64,000 nucleotides of DNA, from assembly GCF_016904955.1 (NCBI RefSeq), contig NZ_JADIKE010000031.1, positions 123,265-187,264 of the forward strand, read 5' to 3'. Within the stretch, counting starts at the first letter, position 1. Every line of letters starts with the position of its first letter. The notes under the pieces are model-generated. The model ran no database searches and was not told the origin of the DNA. It saw only the letters and a list, made by a program, of their open reading frames with translations. This DNA comes from Dyella flava. Its GTDB lineage: Bacteria; Pseudomonadota; Gammaproteobacteria; Xanthomonadales; Rhodanobacteraceae. Below, piece after piece: positions 17,468 through 25,916 of this stretch. Made by a program: the position numbers and the translations under genes.

Positions 17468-17854
17468 TCAGGCTACCGGTGGCCTTAGGGGAGGAGTCGG
17501 GTCTAGCGCAGGCGCATCGATATCGTGAAACGACGCATAGCTGTCTGCAGGTGCGCTACAACCGGGCAAAGCGGATACGGCAGGCAACAGCAACACACTT
17601 CCGCACAGTGCATCGCAGTGACAGGTCGAATGAGCAGTGTGGCCGCAGCAGTCGCCCGACTGGGCGGCATGATGCGCGTCATGCCCCATCGTCGAACTCA
17701 CGGCTGCCGGCATCATGTTATCCGCCGAACCAGCGGCCAAGCTCATCGCCGCAGCAGGTAGCGATGCCATCGCCAACATCAACCATGCGAACAAGGCCAT
17801 CGCACGCATGAAACGCGAGGCGCAGCATCTACGCATGAAGAACGACTGTGACAT
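17468..17854 (-). CDS. copL: CopL-like copper-responsive leader protein
   Basis: A 128-residue Cys/His-rich protein with an N-terminal signal or membrane helix (MRAMALFAWLMLAMASLPAAA). It carries metal-ligand clusters HDAHHAAQSGDCCGHTAH and CHCDALCG and the C-terminal PPLRPPVA end seen in Xanthomonas CopL. In Xanthomonas, CopL is required for copper induction of copAB; whether the protein or its RNA is the active agent there is debated. It is the first gene of the copper cluster, 87 bases before copA. The gap to copA has a stem (CACGGCC / GGCCGTG) around 17412-17441. Confidence 0.85.
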   Translation of the reverse strand: MSQSFFMRRCCASRFMRAMALFAWLMLAMASLPAAAMSLAAGSADNMMPAAVSSTMGHDAHHAAQSGDCCGHTAHSTCHCDALCGSVLLLPAVSALPGCSAPADSYASFHDIDAPALDPTPPLRPPVA

Positions 17855-17948
17855 GGGGGACAAGCTTATCCCCGCAGCAGGGGGCGGCTCAACAACTTAT
17901 TGGGCACCCCTGCCCTCACCGCCAGACATGTAAAGACCCATCCCGTCA

Positions 17949-17979
17949 CCGCCTTCAGGCCAGCCTTGAAGGCGGTTTT
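17949..17979 (+). terminator. hairpin with T run between kinase and copL
   Basis: A 9-bp perfect stem (17949-17957 with 17967-17975) followed by TTTT and then A-rich DNA. The T run is on the plus strand, yet both neighbours read minus; in minus direction it lies just after the kinase stop and may still act as a 3' hairpin. Confidence 0.5.
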
Positions 17980-17988
17980 AAAAAACCG

Positions 17989-20900
17989 TCAAGTGGATTC
18001 GGCATAGTCACGCAAGAGTTCACGCATGGTCGACTCCAGGCTTTCAATACCGGGGCGCGCCGCCTCAACGCCCTCGGCATCGATCCATCTTTCGAGCTTG
18101 GCGCAATGCCTGGCAACCGCTCGTTCACCCAGCATCAGCAACGCCCCTTTCAAGGAATGAATCCGCGCAAGCAATGAATCCCGATCGCCCCTGTCGGCGG
18201 CGTCAAGAATGGTTTCCAGATCGCGGGTACCAGACTCGATAAAGATGCGGCAAATCTTTTCAGGGTACTTGCCAGCCCACGTTGCCTTGACAAGCGAAGC
18301 AGGCGGTTGGCTTGTCCGGGGAAGATAGCGCGACATGGCCTCACCCAGCTGCTGCAAGGACAATGGCTTAAGCAAAAGCTCATTGATACCAGCCTGCTTG
18401 CATTGCATCTTCTCGCTGGTCAAGGCGGTGGCCGTCACGGCAAGAATGGGCACTTCCACGCCCTTGGCGCGTAGTTCTTCGGTCAACTCATAGCCATTCA
18501 TCTTGGGCATGTTTATATCGGTCAACACCATTTCGTAGCTCCCTTCATGCCAGAGACGAAGGGCTACGGCACCGTCCTCGGCCGCGTCGACCGTATATCC
18601 CAGTGTTTCGAGCTGTTGCTGGATCAGTTCGCGATTGACGGGATTGTCATCAACAAGCAGGACCGAACGAGGGGCTTCGGTTACACGCTGCTCCGGATAG
18701 TCCTGCGCGGTTTCCTGGGCTTGCAGATCGACCTCCGCATCAGCGTCCAGGATCGCCCCCAACAAGGCATTGCTGGAGTAGCACGAGATGAAACGGACAC
18801 CTTCACGGAGCTCCGGCAAGAGAGGGCCATCCGTGGTTGCCTTGATGGCACGCCTCGCACTCGCCAAAAGAGTGCGCTCCTCATCATCGGACCACACATA
18901 CCACGAGCCGAAGATGACCAAAGCATCTGCCTGCAGCAGCCAGTTGCTATCCAGCTCCGATGGCAATGCCGCCGTCATCACTTCGGCGCCCCAACCCGCC
19001 AACAGGGCGGACACCTCGGTACGCCATTCCGTGGCGGCAGACAGCAGTGCAATACGATGCCGCGCCAACAGTGTCCGGTCCTGCGTTTCGGCAAGTTCAT
19101 CCACGACAACAGGTAACTCGAACGAGAAAACGCTGCCGACCGAAGGCGTGCTGTGCACCTCGATCTTGCCACCCATCAGTTCGCTGAGCTGCCGGCAAAG
19201 GGTCAGCCCCAACCCGCTTCCGCCAAAGCGGCGTGAGATGCTTGCGTCCGCCTGCGAGAACGGCTGGAACACCTGCTGCCGTTGCTGCTCGGTCATACCG
19301 ATACCGGAATCGATGACCTCAAAGCGAAGCCGGACTTGTTCATCAGGCTGCCGAGGCACGCCCCGGACACGCAAGGTAATGCGTCCAGACTCCGTAAATT
19401 TCACGGCGTTGCTTACCAGATTATTGAGCACCTGCCGGATTCGGTGCGCGTCGGCGATGTAGGCGGTCGCCAATCCAGCTTCGACACCGTAATAAAGTCG
19501 CAAGCCCTTGCGTTGCGCGGCAGGTGCGAACAGCAGCGTCGTCTGTTCGATCAGCGATCGTAGTTCGAACGGTAGCGGATCAATATCCAATTGCCCGGCC
19601 TCGATGCGCGAGAAATCCAGCACATCGCTAATAATGGTCAGCAAGACCCCGGCAGAAAGGCGAATGCGTTCAAGCCGTTCACGCTGCGCAGGCTCAAGAC
19701 GCGAGCGGCCCAGCAGTTCAAGATGCCCAAGAATGCCATTCAATGGCGTACGAATTTCGTGGCTCATCATCGCCACAAACGATGTTTTGGCACGACTGGC
19801 CGACTCAGCCGCCAATTTTGCCTTCTCTGAATTCCGCCTGGCCCGGCGAAGATTCTCTTCAAGCTCGATGCGTGCCGTCATATCGCGCACTACGCAAAAA
19901 AGTGCGTCTCGATCCTGGTAAACGATGGGCATGGCGGCGACCAGCAAATGACGCGTGCCAGCGCCGTGCTCACTCATCAAAGTGACGCTGAATTCGCGGG
20001 CCTCCGGACGACCGCTCAACGATCCTTCTGCACGGGTGAATTCGCGCAAAAGTTGCCTATAAAACGTGCTCTCTGGATCGTGGATATCGACGGCGTAGTT
20101 ACGCACCAGATCATTCTGCAGGATCGGATTGGCATCGTTCATCGAGAGTACACATAAGCCGACCGGCGAGGTTTCGATCATGGTGCGATTAAGCACCTCG
20201 CTCTGATAGACGCGCTTCGCCCGAGCCAGAACCGGCGCAAACACGCTGCGATCCTGTCGAATCAACAGTAGCCAGAGCGTGCCGAGCAGCAGGATGGCCA
20301 GCGTGATCGCAACGAGCATGGGGACCCGCTCGCCGCGCAGGATATCCAGCCCGTCGTAGGCACGCACCAATGTCCACGGCGTTCCTTCGATGCGCTCGGC
20401 AATAAAGAACATGCCGCCACGGCGGTATTTGACCGCACCAGCTTCGTCGGGCTGCAAGATCAGAAAGGGCTTGATGGCCGCAGCAACCGCCTCATCGTGC
20501 GCCGTCGATCCGGTTCCAAAAATCATCTGACCGTCGTCGCTCACGACAGTCATTTCAAGCGCGGACATTTTTCGGATTTGGTCAACGAAGGGCTGAATCG
20601 GCTCATAAACAATGAATGCGCCGATGGGCTCATCGCCATCCATCGCTACCAGCGCCCCCAGAATGGAAGGCTCACCTGTCAGCGGGTTCTTGCCCAGGGA
20701 AGTCGGAATCTTGGGCAACCCATGGCCATAGAATGACAATCTAGGGTTGCCGTGGCGCAATGCCTTGAGCGCTTCCAGATTCTGGAAATCGACCGTCGGC
20801 ATGGCGAGCTTGTTGAACAAGTCGACACGGCTGTCGTTTTTCAAAGCGGTGTCGGAGCCCGTGTTATCGACATTCATGCCAAATGCGAACAGCGCCTGGC

Positions 20901-21471
20901 TTGGATCGTAGAAATTCGCGGTGGTTGACGGCCGGCCGCTGTGATCACTGCGCATCGTCAAAGAGGTGCCGCTGATCACCGATAACTCACGAATCAAACC
21001 AAGATAACGATCGACTTTTTCCCTGGGCCACGCTTCGACGCCGCGGCCAAGCACCAGCCAGGGCACGCTTTGTCTGTCCGCCTGGACCATCACTTCGCTA
21101 TCGTGCGAAACAAAGCCTCGAAAATCCTGATCGCCTTTGGCAATCAGCTCATCGGTTTTGCTCTTCCACACATACTCGATCATGTTCAGCGTGCGGATAT
21201 AGCCTGCATCGCGCTGAACAAAGGCGGAGTCAAGCGCCAGCTTTGCCTTGCGAAAACCATCCAGCTGACCGGATCTGTAGTCATCGATGCTCAGCAAGAT
21301 GGATGCCAGCATGGTCAGCAGGATGATCAGGGATAGAAATACGCCGCCGCCGTATAGCAAGCGTCGCTGGTGCCGCTCCAAGGCGGAAATATCGCGCTGG
21401 CCTGTAGGATTTTTTTCGTTGACAGGCTCGGGCTTCGTCATCATGTTCGTCCGATGATTCTTGGATGGCAT
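17989..21471 (-). CDS. hybrid sensor histidine kinase with receiver and Hpt domains
   Basis: A 1160-residue RcsC/BvgS-style phosphorelay protein. Order: membrane helix (~37-60), a large periplasmic sensor (~61-380), a second helix (~383-407), a PAS-like region (~430-540), a dimerisation domain with the phospho-His in SHEIRTPLNG (~571), an HATPase domain (~670-800 with GGSGLGLTL), a degenerate receiver-like segment (~810-910) lacking a DD/Asp set, a true receiver (VLLVDDNPVNRE; phospho-Asp in TDINMPKMNG, ~984) and a C-terminal Hpt domain (HSLKGALLMLGE, ~1107). No partner regulator is adjacent. The first ATG was used; 21444 is an alternative. Signal and target are unknown. Confidence 0.94.
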   Translation of the reverse strand: MPSKNHRTNMMTKPEPVNEKNPTGQRDISALERHQRRLLYGGGVFLSLIILLTMLASILLSIDDYRSGQLDGFRKAKLALDSAFVQRDAGYIRTLNMIEYVWKSKTDELIAKGDQDFRGFVSHDSEVMVQADRQSVPWLVLGRGVEAWPREKVDRYLGLIRELSVISGTSLTMRSDHSGRPSTTANFYDPSQALFAFGMNVDNTGSDTALKNDSRVDLFNKLAMPTVDFQNLEALKALRHGNPRLSFYGHGLPKIPTSLGKNPLTGEPSILGALVAMDGDEPIGAFIVYEPIQPFVDQIRKMSALEMTVVSDDGQMIFGTGSTAHDEAVAAAIKPFLILQPDEAGAVKYRRGGMFFIAERIEGTPWTLVRAYDGLDILRGERVPMLVAITLAILLLGTLWLLLIRQDRSVFAPVLARAKRVYQSEVLNRTMIETSPVGLCVLSMNDANPILQNDLVRNYAVDIHDPESTFYRQLLREFTRAEGSLSGRPEAREFSVTLMSEHGAGTRHLLVAAMPIVYQDRDALFCVVRDMTARIELEENLRRARRNSEKAKLAAESASRAKTSFVAMMSHEIRTPLNGILGHLELLGRSRLEPAQRERLERIRLSAGVLLTIISDVLDFSRIEAGQLDIDPLPFELRSLIEQTTLLFAPAAQRKGLRLYYGVEAGLATAYIADAHRIRQVLNNLVSNAVKFTESGRITLRVRGVPRQPDEQVRLRFEVIDSGIGMTEQQRQQVFQPFSQADASISRRFGGSGLGLTLCRQLSELMGGKIEVHSTPSVGSVFSFELPVVVDELAETQDRTLLARHRIALLSAATEWRTEVSALLAGWGAEVMTAALPSELDSNWLLQADALVIFGSWYVWSDDEERTLLASARRAIKATTDGPLLPELREGVRFISCYSSNALLGAILDADAEVDLQAQETAQDYPEQRVTEAPRSVLLVDDNPVNRELIQQQLETLGYTVDAAEDGAVALRLWHEGSYEMVLTDINMPKMNGYELTEELRAKGVEVPILAVTATALTSEKMQCKQAGINELLLKPLSLQQLGEAMSRYLPRTSQPPASLVKATWAGKYPEKICRIFIESGTRDLETILDAADRGDRDSLLARIHSLKGALLMLGERAVARHCAKLERWIDAEGVEAARPGIESLESTMRELLRDYAEST

Positions 21472-21634
21472 TCAGCACGGACACCGAGTGCGCAAGCAAA
21501 TAGCTGTATGAAACGGGGGCAAAAAACGCTGGCTGCAGCACACCCTAGACGAACGATTTACCGCCGCGAGGCTCTCGGACAGCAGGAACGAGTCGATCCG
21601 CACGGTGCAACGCTGACCCGAGGATCAGAAAATT

Positions 21635-21659
21635 CCCTCGGGCCTTGTCGGCCCGAGGG
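21635..21659. terminator. strong 10-bp hairpin in the kinase/MBL intergenic gap
   Basis: Perfect stem 21635-21644 with 21650-21659 around a 5-base loop, with no T run. The 343-bp gap 21472-21814 between divergent genes also holds a second hairpin (GGAGGTT / AACCTCC at 21745-21763). No gene, tRNA or known RNA was recognised there. It may be a leader element of the MBL gene or a repeat. Confidence 0.45.
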
Positions 21660-21814
21660 CAAACACCGTTGGACGGACTTACACGCGGTTTAGTGATCGT
21701 AAGAGCCCACCCCCTGGAGAAATATCGGACTCACCTTAAAAATGGAGGTTGGAATAACCTCCTGCGCCCTTAGAACGATCCATATTCATTGCCGCTTCGG
21801 ACAACCCCACGCTT

Positions 21815-22744
21815 ATGACACATCCAGGCATCCACACCATCGACACTGGTTTTGTTCGCCCTCGATTCGATGCAGCTTATTTACTGGTCCACGAGGGACA
21901 TGGCGCTTTCATCGATTGCGGCACCAATCATGCAGTCCCACGCTTATTGCAAGCGCTGCCCGAAGCCGGCATCGAAGCCTCCCAAGTAGACTGGCTGATA
22001 CTGACCCACGTGCACTTGGACCACGCTGGCGGTGCGGGCGAGCTGATGACGCATCTGCCTAATGCAAGGCTTCTTGTCCATCCACGCGGGGCCCGCCACA
22101 TGATTGACCCATCCCAACTTTGGGCAGGTGCGCTGGCGGTGTACGGTGAGGAGGTCATGGAGAAGGCCTATGGCCGTCTTCGCCCGGTGCCTGCCGAACG
22201 CGTGGTGGAGGCCCCTGATAATTTTACAGTTGATCTGGCAGGCCGCTCGCTACGCTGTCTCGATACACCCGGTCACGCGAAGCATCACATGGCTATCCAT
22301 GATCAGCATGCCAACGTGTGTTTTACCGGCGATACATTCGGCCTTTCCTATCGGGAGTTCGACACCGACAAAGGGCCTTTTATGTTGCCTACCACCACAC
22401 CGGTGCAGTTCGATCCTGATGCGCTGCACGCATCGATCCGCCGGTTACTGACATTGAAGCCCGAGGCGATGTATTTGACACATTATGGCCCGGTCGAACA
22501 GGTGGAACACCTGGCAGGCAAGCTGCATGAGATGATTGATGCGATGGTCACCATCGCGCAGCGCGTCGAAAACCCGCCTGATCGGCACACCCGGCTGACC
22601 GGAGCACTGACCAACTTGTATGCCGCGCGCCTCGCCGAACACGGCTGGCAGGGTGACCGCGAGTCACTGCTGCACTTGCTCGGCATGGATATCGAGCTCA
22701 ATGCACAAGGCCTTGGTGTGTGGCTGGATCGCGAACGCCGCTAG
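21815..22744 (+). CDS. MBL-fold metallo-hydrolase
   Basis: A 309-residue soluble metallo-beta-lactamase-fold enzyme. The metal motif THVHLDHAGG (~68-77) has the HxHxDH pattern for two zinc or iron ions; further ligands are in DTPGHAKHHM, FTGDTFG and LTHYGPVE. The C-terminal helical part is typical of the glyoxalase-II-like group with unknown substrates. No signal peptide. It ends two bases from the convergent GNAT gene. Hydrolysis of a thioester, lactone or phosphodiester is possible; the sequence does not decide. Confidence 0.92.
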   Translation: MTHPGIHTIDTGFVRPRFDAAYLLVHEGHGAFIDCGTNHAVPRLLQALPEAGIEASQVDWLILTHVHLDHAGGAGELMTHLPNARLLVHPRGARHMIDPSQLWAGALAVYGEEVMEKAYGRLRPVPAERVVEAPDNFTVDLAGRSLRCLDTPGHAKHHMAIHDQHANVCFTGDTFGLSYREFDTDKGPFMLPTTTPVQFDPDALHASIRRLLTLKPEAMYLTHYGPVEQVEHLAGKLHEMIDAMVTIAQRVENPPDRHTRLTGALTNLYAARLAEHGWQGDRESLLHLLGMDIELNAQGLGVWLDRERR

Positions 22745-22746
22745 AT

Positions 22747-23187
22747 TCACGCCAAGTGCTTTATATAAGCATGCTGGGTTTTACGGCGGACATAGCTCAA
22801 TTGCTCATAAAACGGATGCGAAGCCTCGCGCGTGACATTGGAGCGGACCGAGATCGAATCAAAGCCCATTTGAACCGCCCAGTGCTCCGCATCCGTCACC
22901 AGCATCCGGCCGACACCGATGTTTCGATGCCTGGCATCCACGACCAGGCCGACGATCTCGACACGTTCGCCTGACTCCAGTGTGCGGCGGCGTTCGGCGG
23001 CTATCCAGCCGCATAACACACCATCGGCTTCGGTCACCGTAATGCGGTGATCTGGATGCGGCAGCAAGACACTGAGGCGATCTTGCATTGCTTCGACGGA
23101 TGTCGGATAGCCCAGCTCGGCGGCGAGCCGCGCGAGCTCCGGAGCGTCATTCGCGCGCGCCGGCCGTATCGTTATCGCACCGGTCAT
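22747..23187 (-). CDS. GNAT family N-acetyltransferase
   Basis: A 146-residue acetyltransferase of the GNAT fold. The acetyl-CoA pyrophosphate loop is RHRNIGVGRML (~95-105), preceded by the beta-4 strand VEIVGLVVD and followed by VRSNVTREASHPFYEQLSY. The start at 23187 lies one base past the CsaA-like stop, so it is surely co-transcribed with it. It may acetylate a small amine or a protein N-terminus. No further hint of substrate apart from the amine-oxidase-like gene at the head of the operon. Confidence 0.92.
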   Translation of the reverse strand: MTGAITIRPARANDAPELARLAAELGYPTSVEAMQDRLSVLLPHPDHRITVTEADGVLCGWIAAERRRTLESGERVEIVGLVVDARHRNIGVGRMLVTDAEHWAVQMGFDSISVRSNVTREASHPFYEQLSYVRRKTQHAYIKHLA

Positions 23188-23188
23188 A

Positions 23189-23539
23189 TCAGGCCAGTCT
23201 CGTGCCGTTCGGCACGGGGCGCTCAACCGCAGTGATAACGACACCTTCGTCAGTGTGAAAACCGGTCAACAGGAATTGTGAACGGAAGGGACCAATCTGC
23301 TTTTCCGGAAAATTGATGACGCCGACAATCTGCCGGCCGATCAGGGATTCCGGCGTATACAACGCAGCGATCTGGGCGCTGGTCTTGCGCTCGCCGTAGG
23401 GACCGAAGTCTACCCAGACTTTCCACGCCGGTTTGCGTGCTTCGGGAAAAGGTTCGACACGCGTGACGGTGCCCGCCACGATCAACACCTTCTGGAAATC
23501 AGCCCAACTGATTTCTTCGATAGCTGCCTGTTCGCTCAT
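23189..23539 (-). CDS. tRNA-binding (CsaA/EMAP-II OB-fold) protein
   Basis: A 116-residue single-domain OB-fold protein of the tRNA_bind family, about the length of CsaA. Diagnostic parts are [24 protein letters not shown], here in two pieces, followed by SAQI and [19 protein letters not shown] and the C-terminal PVPNG. CsaA proteins bind tRNA and have been linked to chaperone or export activity. The ATG at 23539 overlaps the oxidoreductase stop by ATGA, indicating translational coupling; a longer reading would sit inside that gene. Confidence 0.92.
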   Translation of the reverse strand: MSEQAAIEEISWADFQKVLIVAGTVTRVEPFPEARKPAWKVWVDFGPYGERKTSAQIAALYTPESLIGRQIVGVINFPEKQIGPFRSQFLLTGFHTDEGVVITAVERPVPNGTRLA

Positions 23540-24825
23540 CCTTCCAGACTCGTCTTGAACCAATCGTTGAATTCTTGCCACCAATAGCTGGCTTGCGCGC
23601 CGATAAAGCCAAAAGGCTTGTAGGTGTGCTGCAAACCATAATCGGCGAATTCCCTCCAGGACTCGTCACCTTCGGCGATCGCCGACGCCAGTAGCTCGCC
23701 AGCCGCACAGGTCGGAGCGAGGCCATGACCACCGAAGGCCTGAGCCCACCACAAACCATCGCCTGCGCTGCCGATCTGTGGCATTTGATGACGCGCATAA
23801 CTCATCAGTCCTGACCAGGCGTATTCGATACGCACACCTTTCAAGGCAGGAAATACACGCAACAGATCGCGCGTAAGAACACGCTGTACTGCAGCAGCTG
23901 AACGATTACGAATTGAGATGCGACCACCCCACAATAACCGTTTGTCGGACAACGGGCGGTAGTAGTCGAAGGCAAAGCGGGTGTCGTAGATCGCGGCGTG
24001 CGTTTGCAGGCACTGATCAAGCCTTTCACCCAGCGGCTCGGTCACCATCACATAGGTGGCAATCGGCAGCACCGCACGATCAATCTGCCGACGCAAACCC
24101 GCCAGGTAACCGCCGCATGCGAGTACCACGTGCTCGGACTGAAGTTCACCCTGCGGCGTGCTTATCACCCAATGGCCGTTCTCCCGGCGCAGCCGCCATA
24201 CATCGCTGTCCTCATGAATGCTTACGCCCTGCTCCGCTGCTGCACCGGCAAGTCCGATGGCGTAATTGAGCGGATGAAGATGCAAGGCATTGCGTTCGTA
24301 AAGGCCATCGGTATAACGCTCGCTGCGCACCAGTTCGCGCAACTCTTCCTGTGGCAGCCAGTCCCAATGCGCACCGTAGTGGTCGGCCAGCAATCGCTGA
24401 CGTTTACGCAATACCTCCGGGTCGCGGAACCAGTTGGCCCAGATAATGCCCTTGTCCACGACGTCACAGGGAATGGCATAGCGCGCAGCACGCTCACGTA
24501 TGCGCTGCACCGCCGCCGTAGTCAGATCAAAGATCCGCCGAGCGCGCTGTCCGCCTAGCTGGTGATGCAGTGCCTCCTCGCCCAGCGAATAGCCGCCGAA
24601 TACGAAGCCACCATTGCGTCCGGAAGCTCCGAAGCCGATCTGCTCGCGCTCCAGCACCACGACATCGCGCACACCTCGCTCGGCCAAGCTCAGCGCGGTA
24701 TTCAGCCCGGCGAAACCGCCGCCGATGATGGCCACGCGCGCTTCCCTACGCCCCTGCAGCGGCGCATAGGGTACGTACGGCGTTGCCGTAGCACGGTAAT
24801 AGGAAGGACCCTGTGGTTGCCTCAT
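23536..24825 (-). CDS. NAD(P)/FAD-dependent oxidoreductase (DAO/PuuB-like)
   Basis: A 429-residue flavoprotein. The FAD dinucleotide motif [19 protein letters not shown] lies at ~32-50, followed by a [14 protein letters not shown] segment usual in gamma-glutamylputrescine oxidase and other D-amino-acid-oxidase-like enzymes; the C-terminal [17 protein letters not shown] is the second FAD contact. It should oxidise an amine or imino acid and produce H2O2 or reduce a quinone. The start at 24825 removes an arginine-rich, unconserved upstream extension. It heads the three-gene operon with CsaA-like and GNAT genes. Confidence 0.9.
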   Translation of the reverse strand: MRQPQGPSYYRATATPYVPYAPLQGRREARVAIIGGGFAGLNTALSLAERGVRDVVVLEREQIGFGASGRNGGFVFGGYSLGEEALHHQLGGQRARRIFDLTTAAVQRIRERAARYAIPCDVVDKGIIWANWFRDPEVLRKRQRLLADHYGAHWDWLPQEELRELVRSERYTDGLYERNALHLHPLNYAIGLAGAAAEQGVSIHEDSDVWRLRRENGHWVISTPQGELQSEHVVLACGGYLAGLRRQIDRAVLPIATYVMVTEPLGERLDQCLQTHAAIYDTRFAFDYYRPLSDKRLLWGGRISIRNRSAAAVQRVLTRDLLRVFPALKGVRIEYAWSGLMSYARHQMPQIGSAGDGLWWAQAFGGHGLAPTCAAGELLASAIAEGDESWREFADYGLQHTYKPFGFIGAQASYWWQEFNDWFKTSLEG

Positions 24826-24999
24826 GTCTTGACGTGAAATGCCCCGGGCGGTGGGCAGCCGAGCATAGCGCGTACCGAACGACAACGCTCGGGCGGAAAA
24901 GCATGGGACCACGCGCTGCACGCGCCGGGTGCACTCTGTGCCTTACCGGATGGATCGCCGAGCGCGACAGGGATTAATCGCTCACGCATGAACAGGCCT

Positions 25000-25026
25000 G
25001 AATCAAGCACGTCAAGTGCTTGATTC
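25000..25026 (-). terminator. 11-bp perfect hairpin after galU
   Basis: 25000-25010 pairs with 25016-25026 around a five-base loop. It lies 18 bases after the galU stop and is followed by no clear T run. A second small hairpin (CTGAC / GTCAG, 25033-25047) reaches the stop codon. Probable transcript end of the cmk-to-galU gene block. Confidence 0.55.
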
Positions 25027-25043
25027 GTTGACCTGACATCTTG

Positions 25044-25916
25044 TCAGAGCGTACTGGCGACTTCGCGAACAACCTTGGCCAGCGAAGGATCCTGCAGCGC
25101 CATATGCATGGTCGCCCGGACCAGACCAGCCTTGTTGCCGCAATCGAAGCGCGTACCTTCGAAGCGGTAGGCCAGCACCTTGCCCTGCTCCGTCAGCAAG
25201 GCCTCAATGGCGTCCGTGAGCTGGATTTCGCCACCCGCCCCCGGTTTGGTCTGTTCCAGCAACTGGAAAATGCGCCCGGGCAGAACATAACGGCCGACGA
25301 CGGCCAGATTCGAAGGCGCTTCGGCCGGCTTGGGCTTTTCGACCATGAAACGGATGCGCGCGCTGCGCTCGTTGATCGGGTCGGCGTCGACGATACCGTA
25401 CTTGTCGGTCTGATCCTGGGGTACCTCTTCCACGGCGATCACGCCGGCCTGCTCGGCTTCGCCCAGCTCGGCCATTTGACGCAGCGCACCCTTGCCACGA
25501 TTCCAGATCAGGTCATCCGGCAGTACGACGCCGAACGGCTCATCGCCCACCACCGGCTTGGCACACAGCACAGCGTGCCCCAGGCCAAGCGCTTCGGGCT
25601 GAGTCACGAAGATCGCGCGCACATGGCGCGGCAACGTGCCTTGCACCAGGGCCAGCAATTCATCCTTGCCCTTTTCCTGCAGCTTGGCTTCAAGCTCGTA
25701 AGCCTTGTCAAAGTAATCGGCGATGGCGTGCTTATAACGATTGGTGACGAACACCAGCGTATCGGCGCCCGCGTCAACGGCTTCATCGACGGCGTACTGG
25801 ATCAGCGGCTTGTCCAGTACCGGCAGCATTTCCTTGGCGACGACCTTGGTAGCCGGCAGAAAACGCGTACCAAGGCCAGCTACCGGGAAGACCACCTTAC
25901 GCAATGGCTTACTCAC
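25044..25916 (-). CDS. galU: UTP--glucose-1-phosphate uridylyltransferase
   Basis: A 290-residue enzyme that makes UDP-glucose from UTP and glucose-1-phosphate for exopolysaccharide, LPS and trehalose. The nucleotidyltransferase signature GLGTRFLPATK is at ~14-24, and VLPDDLIW and KYGIVDADP are present, so the enzyme looks complete. It starts with GTG directly after the TGA of the upstream capD-like gene; GGAGAG about 8 bases upstream serves as ribosome-binding site. This tight link points to joint use in surface polysaccharide synthesis. Confidence 0.97.
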   Translation of the reverse strand: MSKPLRKVVFPVAGLGTRFLPATKVVAKEMLPVLDKPLIQYAVDEAVDAGADTLVFVTNRYKHAIADYFDKAYELEAKLQEKGKDELLALVQGTLPRHVRAIFVTQPEALGLGHAVLCAKPVVGDEPFGVVLPDDLIWNRGKGALRQMAELGEAEQAGVIAVEEVPQDQTDKYGIVDADPINERSARIRFMVEKPKPAEAPSNLAVVGRYVLPGRIFQLLEQTKPGAGGEIQLTDAIEALLTEQGKVLAYRFEGTRFDCGNKAGLVRATMHMALQDPSLAKVVREVASTL

